A stretch of DNA of 64,000 nucleotides from CAVUAF01 sp963739375 (GTDB lineage Bacteria; Acidobacteriota; Terriglobia; Terriglobales; Acidobacteriaceae). Positions 8,427 to 16,623 of this stretch are shown one piece after another. The stretch is taken from positions 222,812 through 286,811 of the forward strand of contig CAVUAF010000017.1 in the NCBI GenBank assembly GCA_963739375.1, read 5' to 3'. The first letter of the stretch is position 1, and every line of letters begins with the position of its first letter. The notes below the pieces were generated by a model that saw nothing but the letters and a program-made list of their open reading frames with translations, made no database searches and was not told where the DNA came from. A program made the translations under genes and the position numbers.

Positions 8427-9802
8427 ATGCCCCGCACCATCATCGAGCCCTTCCGCATCAAGAGCGTCGAGCCCATCCGCTGGACCACGCGCGCCGAGCG
8501 CGAAAAGCTGCTGCGCGCCGCCCATTACAACCTCTTCCAGCTGCCGGCGGAGGACGTCCTGATTGATCTGCTCACCGACTCCGGCACCGGCGCCATGAGC
8601 ACCGAGCAGTGGGCGGCGATGATGCGCGGCGACGAGAGTTACGCCGGCAGCCAAGAGCTTCGAGCGCTTTCGCCAGTCGGTGCAGGACATCTTCGGCTTC
8701 AAGCACGTCATTCCCACCCACCAGGGGCGCGCGGCCGAGCGCATCCTGTTCGGCGTGATGTGCAAGCGCGGCGACGTGGTGCCGAACAACACCCACTTCG
8801 ACACCACGCGCGCCAACGTCGAGTATCGTCGGCGCCGAGCGCCCTCGACCTGCCCATCGCCGAAGGCCGCGAGCCGGCCACCGAGCATCCCTTCAAGGGC
8901 AACATGGACGTGGCGGCGCTGGAAGCGGCTGATCGCGCGCGCCGGGCGCGAGCGCATCCCGCTGGTCATGCTCACCGTCACCAACAACTCGCGGCGGCGG
9001 CCAGCCGGTCTCGATGGCGAACGTGCGCGCGGTCAGCGAGGTCTGCCGGCGGCACCGCATCCCGCTCTACTTCGACGCCTGCCGCTTCGCCGAGAACGCC
9101 TACTTCATCAAGCTGCGCGAGCCCGGCTATGCACGAAAGACGCCGAAGCAGATCGCGCAGGAGATGTTCGCGCTCGGCGACGGCTGCACCATGTCGGCCA
9201 AGAAGGACGGCCTGGCCAACATCGGCGGCTTCCTCTGCACCAACGACGACGTCCTGGCGCAGCAGGAGAAAGACCTGCTGATCCTGACCGAGGGCTTTCC
9301 CACCTACGGCGGCCTGGCCGGGCGCGACCTGGAAGCCATCGCCGTCGGCTTGCAGGAGGCGCTGGACGAGGACTACCTGCGCTACCGCATCGCCTCCATC
9401 GACTATCTCGGGCGGCACCTGGTGGAGGCGGGCGTGCCCATCGTGCGGCCGCCGGGCGGGCACGCCATCTACCTGGATGCGCGCGCGTTTTTGCCTCACG
9501 TTCCGCCGGCGCAGTTTCCGGGCGTGGCGCTGGCGGCCGAGCTGTACCTCGAGGGCGGCATCCGCTCGGTGGAAATCGGCACCCTCATGTTCGGCGACGC
9601 CGCCAGGATGGACCTGGTGCGGCTGGCGATTCCGCGGCGCGTCTACACGCAAAGCCACGTGGACTACGTCATTGAAATCATCCTCGACGTGTGGCGGCGG
9701 CGGGAGGCCATCCGCGGCCTGCGCCTGACCTACGAGGCCGAGTTCCTGCGCCACTTCACCGCCCACCTGGAGCCGGTGGCAGCGCACGTCGCGGCCGATT
9801 GA
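8427..9802 (+). pseudogene. tnaA: Tryptophanase gene with five +1 frameshifts
   Basis: Reading across frames reconstructs a 456-aa PLP-dependent beta-eliminating lyase: EPFRIKSVEPIRWTTRAERE, then IDLLTDSGTGAMS, GFKHVIPTHQGRAAERILF, HPFKGNMD, FDACRFAENAYFIKLREPGY and the PLP-lysine region CTMSAKKDGLANIGGFLCTN. SVEIGT near the C-terminus matches tryptophanase; tyrosine phenol-lyase has Arg (MERG) there. The product would convert tryptophan to indole, pyruvate and ammonia. The frame is broken by single extra bases at about 8652, 8827, 8840, 8925 and 8992. Removing one base at each restores family sequence throughout. From 9014 to the TGA at 9800-9802 the frame is clean. It is either a young pseudogene or a stretch of uncorrected insertion errors. 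Confidence 0.85.
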
Positions 9803-9812
9803 CCGCGGTTCA

Positions 9813-9863
9813 CAAATCGCAAATCACAAATCAGAAATCACAAATTCTTCGCGCCTTCGTGGT
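9813..9863. repeat. Heptad tandem tract fused to a CACGAAGG-type half repeat
   Basis: Five 7-nt units (CAAATCG, CAAATCA, CAAATCA, GAAATCA, CAAATTC; 9813-9847) run directly into CTTCGCGCCTTCGTGGT (9847-9863). It lies 10 nt past the tryptophanase stop and overlaps the 3' end of the opposing crotonase gene. The reverse complement of the same heptad family occurs at 54819-54852. Confidence 0.85.
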
Positions 9864-10462
9864 AAATCGATCAGTTCGGCGGCGCGGGCCAGCGGATCAT
9901 CGGCAATCGCGTTCACCAGCCCGATGCGCCACGCTTCTTCGGCGTGGATTTTCTCCGCGGCACAAAACATCTGCAACGCGCGCCCGCGGCCGATCAGCCG
10001 CGGCAGGCGCTGCGTGCCACCCCAGCCCGTGATCAGCCCGAGGGCCGCGCCGCGATGCCCGAAGATGGCGTTGGGCGCGGCCAGGCGAGCGTCGCAAGCC
10101 AGCGCCACGTCCATGCCGCCGCCCATGCAGTAGCCCGCGATGGCAGCGAGGGTCAGGGCGGGGAAACGGGCGAGGGCGTCCGTCAGCCGCTGGCCCAGGC
10201 GTGAGAATTCATACGCGGCGGGGGCGCCGAGGGCGGCAATCTCGCCCAGGTCGGCGCCGGCGGAGAAAAAACGATGGTTGCCGGTGAGGATGAGCGGCTG
10301 CGGGTGCGCCGCGCCGGCCAGTTCCTCGACCGCTTGCGTCAGGGCCACGACACACGCGCGCGTCAGGCGATTGGTGCCGTCCGCCGAAGCGATCCGGATG
10401 AGGGTGTGGTTCGCTTCCTTCCCCACCCGAAGGAGAGCGCCATCCTGAGCGCGCTCGCTCAC
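9824..10462 (-). CDS. Short enoyl-CoA hydratase/isomerase-family protein
   Basis: 212 aa with the crotonase core: oxyanion motif NHRFFSAGADLGEI, then GYCMGGGMDVALACDARLAA and GHRGAALGLITGWGGTQRLP. Both classical catalytic glutamates seem changed (Asp in GGGMDVA, Gly in FGHRGAALG), and the C-terminal helical domain is cut short (about 260 aa is normal). The last residues (RREEFVISDL) are encoded by the repeat tract at 9813-9863, so the tail is probably a repeat-derived replacement. The GTG start overlaps the TGA of the upstream B12-binding gene (GTGA), implying coupled translation. Activity is uncertain. Confidence 0.7.
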   Translation of the reverse strand: MSERAQDGALLRVGKEANHTLIRIASADGTNRLTRACVVALTQAVEELAGAAHPQPLILTGNHRFFSAGADLGEIAALGAPAAYEFSRLGQRLTDALARFPALTLAAIAGYCMGGGMDVALACDARLAAPNAIFGHRGAALGLITGWGGTQRLPRLIGRGRALQMFCAAEKIHAEEAWRIGLVNAIADDPLARAAELIDLPRRREEFVISDL

Positions 10463-10878
10463 GCCGCGGCGCCGCGGGGCTTCACGTGCGCACGAATGAA
10501 CTGCACGATGTCGTCCATGGGGGTGCCGGGAATGAAGATGCCGGAGACGCCGGCCGCCTTCATGCGGGGAAAATCCTGGTCGGGAATGATGCCGCCGATC
10601 AGCAGCAGGACGTCGTCCATCTTGTTCTGGCGCAGCAGGTCCGTAACCCGCGGCACGATGGCGTTGTGCGCGCCGCTGAGGATGGAAAGGCCGATCACGT
10701 CCACGTCTTCCTGCAGGGCGGCGTTGACGATCATCTCCGGCGTCTGCCGCAGCCCGGTGTAGATGACCTCCATGCCGGCATCGCGCAGGGCGCGGGCAAT
10801 CACCTTGGCGCCGCGGTCGTGGCCATCCAGCCCCGGCTTGGCGACCAGCACGCGGATTTTGCGGGATACGTCGGCCAT
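10459..10878 (-). CDS. Stand-alone cobalamin-binding subunit, methylmalonyl-CoA mutase type
   Basis: 139 aa from the ATG at 10878 (143 aa if the ATG at 10890 is used). It is a complete B12-binding Rossmann domain: KPGLDGHDRGAKV carries the DxHxxG lower-ligand motif, SILSGAH supplies the SxL element, and LLIGGIIPDQD the GG loop. Such small subunits pair with a separate TIM-barrel subunit of methylmalonyl-, isobutyryl- or 2-hydroxyisobutyryl-CoA mutase. The large subunit is not in this window. It is translationally coupled to the short crotonase downstream, so both may serve branched-chain acyl-CoA catabolism. Confidence 0.85.
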   Translation of the reverse strand: MADVSRKIRVLVAKPGLDGHDRGAKVIARALRDAGMEVIYTGLRQTPEMIVNAALQEDVDVIGLSILSGAHNAIVPRVTDLLRQNKMDDVLLLIGGIIPDQDFPRMKAAGVSGIFIPGTPMDDIVQFIRAHVKPRGAAA

Positions 10879-10980
10879 ACGGGTAGGCACCCAGCGATTA
10901 AGCTAAACCAGCCGCGCGTTACATTCAACCGCAGAGGCAGATAACGCGCGAAAAGGCAAATCGGCAAGCGGCGTGACCAG

Positions 10981-11022
10981 GCTTATTGCTTACAGCTTAT
11001 TGCTTAGAGCTTGGTGTCTAGA
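10981..11022. repeat. Degenerate heptad tandem tract (GCTTATT type)
   Basis: Six 7-nt units: GCTTATT, GCTTACA, GCTTATT, GCTTAGA, GCTTGGT, GTCTAGA. It lies about 40 nt beyond the stop codon of truA (minus strand). The rest of the 10891-11060 gap shows no gene. Confidence 0.8.
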
Positions 11023-11060
11023 GCGATGGGAGGACCCAGGTTGGGGCATGAGGTTCTTTC

Positions 11061-11846
11061 TCAGTATTCCACGCTGATCAGGTACAAGCCGCGGGCCGGG
11101 GCGGTGGCGCCGGCCGCCGTGCGGTTGCGTGCCGCCAGAATGCGGCGCACGTCGTCCGGCGTCAGCGTGCCTTTCCCCACCAGCAGGAAGGTGCCGACCA
11201 GGTTCCGCACCATGTGGTGCAGGAAGCCATTGCCGCGCACGGTATACACCAATTCCTCGGCGCGGCGCTCGAAGCCAGATTCGAAAATGGTACGCACGCC
11301 GCCGGCACTGTCGTCTTCTTCGGCGACGCTGGTCGCGCCCGGGGCGCGCTCGCGCCGCTCGGGATCAACCGCGGCAAACGAGGTGAAATCATGCTCGCCG
11401 ACGACCACGCCCGCGGCGGCGGACATGGCGGCTTCGTCGAGCGGATACGGATGGTGCTCGACGTAGCGCGCCAGGAAGGGAGGGCAGACGCCGCCGCGAT
11501 AAATGCGGTAGTGGTAGGTCTTGGCCCGCGCCGAGCGGCGGGCATGGAACCCGGGCGCCGCCTCGTCCACCGCCAGCACCCGCACCGCGGGCGGCAAGGC
11601 GTCGTTGAGCGCGATCTTGAGGTTGCCGGCCGGGATGGGAGAGGCGGTGGGCCACGAGGCCACCTGGGCCAGCGCGTGCACTCCGGCATCGGTGCGCCCG
11701 GAACCTTGCGGCAGCGTGCGCTCCCCGGTGATCCGCTCCAGGGCCTGCAGCAGCTCACCCTGGACCGTGCGCAGGCCGGGCTGCACCTGCCAGCCGTGGA
11801 AGTCGGCGCCGTCGTACGCGAGCGTGATCTTCAGATTGCGCGGCAT
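11061..11846 (-). CDS. truA: tRNA pseudouridine synthase A
   Basis: 261 aa, normal for TruA, which makes pseudouridine at positions 38-40 of the tRNA anticodon stem. Diagnostic motifs: LAYDGADFHGWQVQPGLRTVQGEL at the N-terminus (quoted in part), the catalytic motif GSGRTDAGVHA with Asp53, and GNGFLHHMVRNLVGTFLLVG near the C-terminus. An acidic insert (about residues 165-182, VDPERRERAPGATSVAEEDD) widens the loop between the two halves. It is divergently oriented from the TolC-family gene. Confidence 0.95.
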   Translation of the reverse strand: MPRNLKITLAYDGADFHGWQVQPGLRTVQGELLQALERITGERTLPQGSGRTDAGVHALAQVASWPTASPIPAGNLKIALNDALPPAVRVLAVDEAAPGFHARRSARAKTYHYRIYRGGVCPPFLARYVEHHPYPLDEAAMSAAAGVVVGEHDFTSFAAVDPERRERAPGATSVAEEDDSAGGVRTIFESGFERRAEELVYTVRGNGFLHHMVRNLVGTFLLVGKGTLTPDDVRRILAARNRTAAGATAPARGLYLISVEY

Positions 11847-11969
11847 GCTGCTGGCATTTCACCACAGGCTCCGGTGCGGTCCAAGGGAGCGCTAACCCTG
11901 GGCGCCCGACGCTCGCCGCCGGCGCCCCAGGGGGGGCCAAAACACCGTTTCCGGGACCGCCCGGCTTGT

Positions 11970-11975
11970 TATACT
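11970..11975 (+). promoter_or_regulatory. Candidate -10 element upstream of the TolC-family gene
   Basis: TATACT lies 132 nt upstream of the first plausible start, in a GC-rich divergent intergenic region. The -35 box is weak. A GC-rich hairpin (about 11896-11936) lies just upstream. Confidence 0.35.
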
Positions 11976-12107
11976 GTCGGTTCGCTGTTTGTTCCCGCAA
12001 AGCGACCTGGGTCGAGCGTTCTCGTCCGGGCGGAATTTTGCGAAACTTCCGCCACCGAACATCCGTATTACCCGGTGACAAACAAACGGACGGGGAGTCT
12101 TTTCTTC

Positions 12108-14201
12108 ATGCGAAACACTACCGGAGATATGCCCATGCGCGTGACTCGAGGCACCAGTTTTCTGATCAGGGTTGTAGCCCTCATCCTGGCCGTCGGCCTG
12201 AACCCGAATGCCGCCCTGGCCCAGCGGACCGACTATTCCAACGGCGCTCGCGCCTTCCCCAATGTTTTTGCGCCTTACGAACCGCAGCAGGTGCCGGAGC
12301 CGAACTTCGCCAACACCAACCGGCTGCAGCAGATCACGCGCGCCGGCAAGATCTATCTCTCGATGAACGACGCCATCGCCTTGGCGCTGGAGAACAATCT
12401 CGACCTCGCCATCGCGCGCTATAACCTGGCCATCGCCGATACCGACCTGTTGCGCACCAAGTCGGGTTCGGGGGCGCGCGGCGTCTCCACCGGCATTGTG
12501 TCGGGCACGCCGGGCGGCAGCGGCACCAGCAGTGCGGGCGCCTCCGGGTCGGGTGCCGGCGGGACCTCGACCGGCGCCGGCGGCGCGGGCGCCGGCTCGT
12601 CGGGCATCGTCGCCTCGACCGCGGGCACGGGCGCGAGTGTGGACTCCTTCGATCCCATCATTGGTTCCAGCATGACGATTGAGCACGCCACGGCGCCGCT
12701 CTCCAACACGGTCACCACCGGCGTCGCCATCTCGCAGCAGAACACCGGGATTGCCAGCTACAGCTATTCGCAGGGGTTCCCCACCGGCACTCTTTTTCAG
12801 GTGGGCTTCAACAACAGCCGCACCACCTCCAACAGCACGCGCAACACGCTGGTGCCGGCGCTCTCCTCGAGTCTGCGCCTCTCCTTCCGCCAGCACCTGA
12901 CGACGGGATTCGGCCTGCAGCCCAACATGCGCTTCATCCGCACGGCGAAGAACAACAAGGAAATCTCCGACGTTGCCTTCCGCCAGCAGGTCATCGCCAC
13001 CACCGCGCAGATCCAGAACATCTACTGGGACCTGGTGAACGCCTACGAAGATCTCAAGGTGAAGGAGAGCTCGCTGGCGCTGGCGCAGAAGACGGAAGGC
13101 GACAACCGCAAGCAGGTGGAGATCGGCACCCTGGCCCCCATCGAGATCGTGCGCGCGCAAGCCGAGGTGGCGGCGCGCAACCAGGACCTCATCATTTCCC
13201 AGACCACCCTGACCCTGCAGCAGTTGCTGATGAAGAACGCCATCACCCGCAATCAGGGTGATCCGGCGGTGGCTGCGGCGGAGGTGATCCCCACCGACGC
13301 CGCGGTCGTTCCGGTAAACGAAGAAGTGACCCCCGTGCAGGACCTGGTGGCGGACGCCTTGCAGCACCGCCCGGAACTGGTGCAGTCGCGCATTGACCTG
13401 GTCAATCGCGATATCACCAAGAAGTCGGCGCGCAATGCCATGCTGCCCACGGTGGACCTGGTCGGCTTCTACGGCACCTCGGGCCTGGCCGGGCAGATCA
13501 ATCCCAACCTGGCGGCGGGCACCTCCACCGCCGGCCTCGTCAGCACCGGTTATGGCAGCGCGTTCTCCACGCTCTTTGGCGGCGACTTTCCCGATTACCA
13601 GATCGGCTTCAGCGTGAGCATCCCGCTCCGCAACCGCGCCGCCCAGGCCGATCAGATTCGCTCCGAATTGGAGTATCGCCAGGCGCAGACCCGCATGCAG
13701 CAGCAGCAGAACCAGATCATCATCGACGTGCGCAACGCGCAGTTTGCCTTGCAGCAGAACCGCGCCCGCGTGGTAGCGGCGCAACTGCAGGTCGAGCTGC
13801 AGACCCAGTCCCTGGATGCCGAGAACAAGAAGTACGCGCTCGGCGCCTCCACTAACATCCTGGTGCTGCAGTCGCAGCGCGACCTGGCCCAGGCTGCGTC
13901 CAACCTGGTGGCGGCCAAGGTGGCGTATGAGAAGTCGCGCGTGACCCTCGACCAGGTCACCTCGCGCACCCTCGACCACCTCGGCATCAGCCTCGGCGAT
14001 GCTGAAACCGGGATCGTGCAGCACATGCCGGCGGTCCCCGGCGTGGCGCCGCGCAGCGACCAGGGCGACAAGACTGCGCCGCGCAGCCCGGCCCCGGCGG
14101 CGGTGGTGCTCCCCAGCCTCCCCGCGGCCGCCCCCGCTACCCCGCCCGCCCTGCAGCCGCCGGTGAATACCCAGGCGCCGCCTTCCCTGCAGATGCCGTA
14201 G
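12108..14201 (+). CDS. TolC-family outer-membrane efflux protein
   Basis: 697 aa, long for TolC (about 450-500). A signal peptide ends near NAALAQ. Two outer-membrane-efflux repeats follow: the first from about residue 85 (MNDAIALALENNLDLAIARY) with the helical section around QIQNIYWDLVNAYEDLKVKE, the second from about 420 (DLVADALQHRPELVQSRIDL). It forms the trans-periplasmic exit duct for RND or ABC exporters. Odd features are a roughly 57-residue Gly/Ser/Thr/Ala-only insert (about residues 117-175) and a Pro/Ala-rich tail. ATG 12108 has GGGGAG at 10-nt spacing; ATG 12135 with GGAG at 8 nt is an equally good start. The transporter partners are not adjacent. Confidence 0.88.
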   Translation: MRNTTGDMPMRVTRGTSFLIRVVALILAVGLNPNAALAQRTDYSNGARAFPNVFAPYEPQQVPEPNFANTNRLQQITRAGKIYLSMNDAIALALENNLDLAIARYNLAIADTDLLRTKSGSGARGVSTGIVSGTPGGSGTSSAGASGSGAGGTSTGAGGAGAGSSGIVASTAGTGASVDSFDPIIGSSMTIEHATAPLSNTVTTGVAISQQNTGIASYSYSQGFPTGTLFQVGFNNSRTTSNSTRNTLVPALSSSLRLSFRQHLTTGFGLQPNMRFIRTAKNNKEISDVAFRQQVIATTAQIQNIYWDLVNAYEDLKVKESSLALAQKTEGDNRKQVEIGTLAPIEIVRAQAEVAARNQDLIISQTTLTLQQLLMKNAITRNQGDPAVAAAEVIPTDAAVVPVNEEVTPVQDLVADALQHRPELVQSRIDLVNRDITKKSARNAMLPTVDLVGFYGTSGLAGQINPNLAAGTSTAGLVSTGYGSAFSTLFGGDFPDYQIGFSVSIPLRNRAAQADQIRSELEYRQAQTRMQQQQNQIIIDVRNAQFALQQNRARVVAAQLQVELQTQSLDAENKKYALGASTNILVLQSQRDLAQAASNLVAAKVAYEKSRVTLDQVTSRTLDHLGISLGDAETGIVQHMPAVPGVAPRSDQGDKTAPRSPAPAAVVLPSLPAAAPATPPALQPPVNTQAPPSLQMP

Positions 14202-14224
14202 CCTCAGGCAGTAATCTCCAGACC

Positions 14225-14252
14225 GGGAGCGCCGCGCGCGCTCCCTTTTTTT
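14225..14252 (+). terminator. Rho-independent terminator after the TolC-family gene
   Basis: GGGAGCG (14225-14231) pairs with CGCTCCC (14239-14245) and is followed by seven T. It lies 23 nt past the stop codon. Confidence 0.9.
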
Positions 14253-14279
14253 GCGCTCGCGGAGCGACGTAGCTCTCGG

Positions 14280-14303
14280 GTGGACGCGGGCGACTCGCCC
14301 GCG
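14280..14303 (+). repeat. 24-nt palindromic element, copy 1
   Basis: GTGGA followed by the palindrome CGCGGGCGACTCGCCCGCG (14285-14303). It is identical over 24 nt to 16035-16058, 20009-20032 and 42205-42228. All copies are on the plus strand, downstream of plus-strand genes. Confidence 0.95.
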
Positions 14304-14413
14304 ATTCAGCGACGCTCTGGATTCGTCGCGCCCACCGCCACCTTGACAGCACGCGCAGCGGACACGTAGCTTCCGTCCGCCGCTTCCCGGCAATCCTTCC
14401 ATGAGGTGGCGCC

Positions 14414-15952
14414 ATGCTCCGAGGTCGAGGTGGGGACGGTTCCCGCACGCGGCGTGAATTTCTGGCTACCTCGGCGGCGGCCGCGGTTGGCCTCGCCGGA
14501 GGGGTGAGCCCGCTGGCGGGAGAGACCGCAAGACCGCCGCAAAACCCGGCTACGCCGTTTCCCAAGGGTTTCCTCTGGGGCGCCTCTACCTCCGCTTACC
14601 AGATTGAAGGCGCGGCCCGGGAAGACGGGAAAGGCCCCTCCATCTGGGACGAATTCTGCCGGCGGCCCGGCGCCATCTGGGAAGCCCAGTCGGGGGACAT
14701 CGCCTGCGACCACTACCATCGTTATCGCGAAGACGTGCGGCAAATGCGCGCGCTGGGCCTGGGCGCCTATCGCTTCAGCGTCTCCTGGCCGCGCATTCTC
14801 CCGGCGGGAACGGGAGCGGTCAATCCCAAGGGCCTGGATTTCTATAGCCGCCTGGTGGACGCGCTGCTGGACGCCGGCGTCGCCCCGTTTCTTACGCTGT
14901 ATCACTGGGACCTGCCGCTGGCGCTGCAACAGCGCGGAGGATGGCGCAATCGCGACGCCGCCGACTGGTTTGCGGACTATGCCGCCACGCTGGCGCGGGC
15001 CCTCGCGGATCGCGTGCCATTCTGGCTCACCATGAACGAACCGCGGTCGTTCATCGGGTCGGGGTACCGCAACGGCGAGCATGCGCCGGGCGAGAAGCTG
15101 TCGCTGGCGGAAGCTCTCCATGTCGGCCACATTCTTCTGCTGGCGCATGGCAAAGCCGTGCAGGCCATCCGCGCCCACGCCCGGCGGCCGCTCCAGGTAG
15201 GGATGGCGCCCGACGCTTCTCCCTCCATGCCCTGGTCCGACGCGCCGCCAGACGTGGCCGCCGCCCGCAGCGCCACCTTCGGCGCTCCTCCGGAGTACTT
15301 CCGGCCAGAATTCTGGTGGCGCAGCAACGCCTGGTGGATTGATCCCGTGTTCCTCGGCGCTTACCCGGCGGAAGGGATGGCCGCCGCGCAGCAGGACGCG
15401 CCGGAAATCCTCGCCGGCGACATGGAGACGATGGCCCAGCCGCTGGATTTCTTCGCGGTCAATATCTACGGCGGGCACCCGGTTCGGGCGGGCGCCGACG
15501 GCAAGCCCGAACGCCTGACCTGGCCGGCCGGCTTCCCCCTCTCCGCTTTCGACTGGCCCATCACTCCCGACGCGCTCTACTGGGGGCCGAAGTGGCTCTA
15601 CGAGCGCTATCACCTGCCCCTCTACATCACCGAGAACGGCCTCTCGTGCCGCGATTGGATCTCCCTCGACCACTGCGTCCACGATCCCCAGCGCATTGAC
15701 TTCATGGCGCGCTACCTGGGCGCGCTGCAGCGGGCGATGCACGAGGGCGTGCCCGTACGCGGGTACTTCCATTGGTCGCTGCTCGACAACTTCGAGTGGG
15801 CGCAAGGCTACCGGCAACGCTTCGGCCTCATCTTCGTGGACTTCGCAACGCAGCAGCGCGTGCTGAAAGATTCGGCGCACTGGTATGCCAAACTGATCGC
15901 GTCACACGGCGCGACCCTCGCCGCGGCAAGCGAACCCTGCGCGCGGCCATAG
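14414..15952 (+). CDS. Tat-exported GH1 beta-glucosidase
   Basis: 512 aa. The N-terminus carries a twin-arginine signal (SRTRREFLATSAAAAVGLAG), so the folded enzyme should be exported. The catalytic domain begins FPKGFLWGASTSAYQIEGA, the GH1 N-terminal signature. The acid/base Glu is in TMNEPRSF and the nucleophile in LYITENGLS. HWSLLDNFEWAQGYRQRFGL closes the barrel. GH1 enzymes remove terminal beta-linked glucose (or related sugars) from oligosaccharides. Exported GH1 enzymes are less common than cytoplasmic ones. It follows the TolC terminator and has its own upstream gap, so it is probably monocistronic. Confidence 0.92.
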   Translation: MLRGRGGDGSRTRREFLATSAAAAVGLAGGVSPLAGETARPPQNPATPFPKGFLWGASTSAYQIEGAAREDGKGPSIWDEFCRRPGAIWEAQSGDIACDHYHRYREDVRQMRALGLGAYRFSVSWPRILPAGTGAVNPKGLDFYSRLVDALLDAGVAPFLTLYHWDLPLALQQRGGWRNRDAADWFADYAATLARALADRVPFWLTMNEPRSFIGSGYRNGEHAPGEKLSLAEALHVGHILLLAHGKAVQAIRAHARRPLQVGMAPDASPSMPWSDAPPDVAAARSATFGAPPEYFRPEFWWRSNAWWIDPVFLGAYPAEGMAAAQQDAPEILAGDMETMAQPLDFFAVNIYGGHPVRAGADGKPERLTWPAGFPLSAFDWPITPDALYWGPKWLYERYHLPLYITENGLSCRDWISLDHCVHDPQRIDFMARYLGALQRAMHEGVPVRGYFHWSLLDNFEWAQGYRQRFGLIFVDFATQQRVLKDSAHWYAKLIASHGATLAAASEPCARP

Positions 15953-16034
15953 AAAGCCCGGCCGCGGCGTGCCCCACGTCTGCCTTGGTAGGTCAGCGCT
16001 TCAGCCCTGACTCGCGAAGCGACCCTGCCTTCAT

Positions 16035-16058
16035 GTGGACGCGGGCGACTCGCCCGCG
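16035..16058 (+). repeat. 24-nt palindromic element, copy 2
   Basis: Exact copy of the 14280-14303 element, 82 nt past the stop of the beta-glucosidase gene and in the same orientation. Confidence 0.95.
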
Positions 16059-16059
16059 A

Positions 16060-16560
16060 TGGTCATTGCTGGGTGTAGCCCGGCCGCCCTCGGCCGGGCC
16101 CAGCCAGCCTACCAGCGCGCGTAGCGCGCGGCACATCTGTAGCCCACGGCTCTGACGCCGGGAAAGGGTCTACGGGTTTGTCCTTCCGATGAGCCGATGA
16201 AACCGATCAGCCGATGAACCGATCTCCCGATCTCCCGATGAACCGATTCCTCAGCGCCGTAGGCGCGCCCGAGAATAGCCCGGCGTTTTAACGCCGGGGA
16301 AGGATTGGTTGCAGCAGGTCCGAGTCCCGTAGGGACGGCACCCACACTTCAAGGTCAGAATGGAACAAGACCACGGCCGCCCCAGCAGCGCGCGTAGCGC
16401 GCGGTACATCTGTAGCCCACGGCGTAAGCCGTGGGTTCGCGCGGAACCAGATCCCAAGCCCGCTTTAGCGGGCGACACTACCGCGCCGTAGGCGCGACAG
16501 AGAATAGCCCGGCGTCTAAACGCGGGGGAAGGATTGGTTGAAATACCCCCGAGTCCCGGC
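16060..16560. repeat. Repeat field of alternating REP-like palindromes
   Basis: This gene-free field holds two rounds of the same modules. Module 1 has a GCGCGCGTAGCGCGCGG hairpin plus ACATCTGTAGCCCACGG (16111-16147 and 16386-16422). Module 2 has GCGCCGTAGGCGCG, AATAGCCCGGCGT and GGGGAAGGATTGGTTG (about 16252-16335 and 16480-16558). Other hairpins are GCCCGGCCG/CGGCCGGGC (16078-16099) and CCCACGGCGTAAGCCGTGGG near 16417. No convincing ORF exists between 15953 and 16623. The arrangement resembles REP/MITE-type arrays; no transposase is nearby. Confidence 0.85.
16186..16250. repeat. Octad tandem tract (CCGATGAA type)
   Basis: CCGAT recurs at 16186, 16194, 16203, 16211, 16219, 16227, 16235 and 16243, an 8-nt period with one 9-nt step. 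It lies between the two module rounds of the repeat field. Confidence 0.85.
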
Positions 16561-16623
16561 GCGGACTGAGGCGCGAAACTGGGTCGCGGGTTTCGACAGG
16601 CTATTTGGACAGGAGCGCTTCCC

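Noticed and set aside
8427..9802. Programmed frameshifting in the tryptophanase gene
   Set aside because: Five separate +1 events at different non-slippery sites cannot be explained by one programmed signal.
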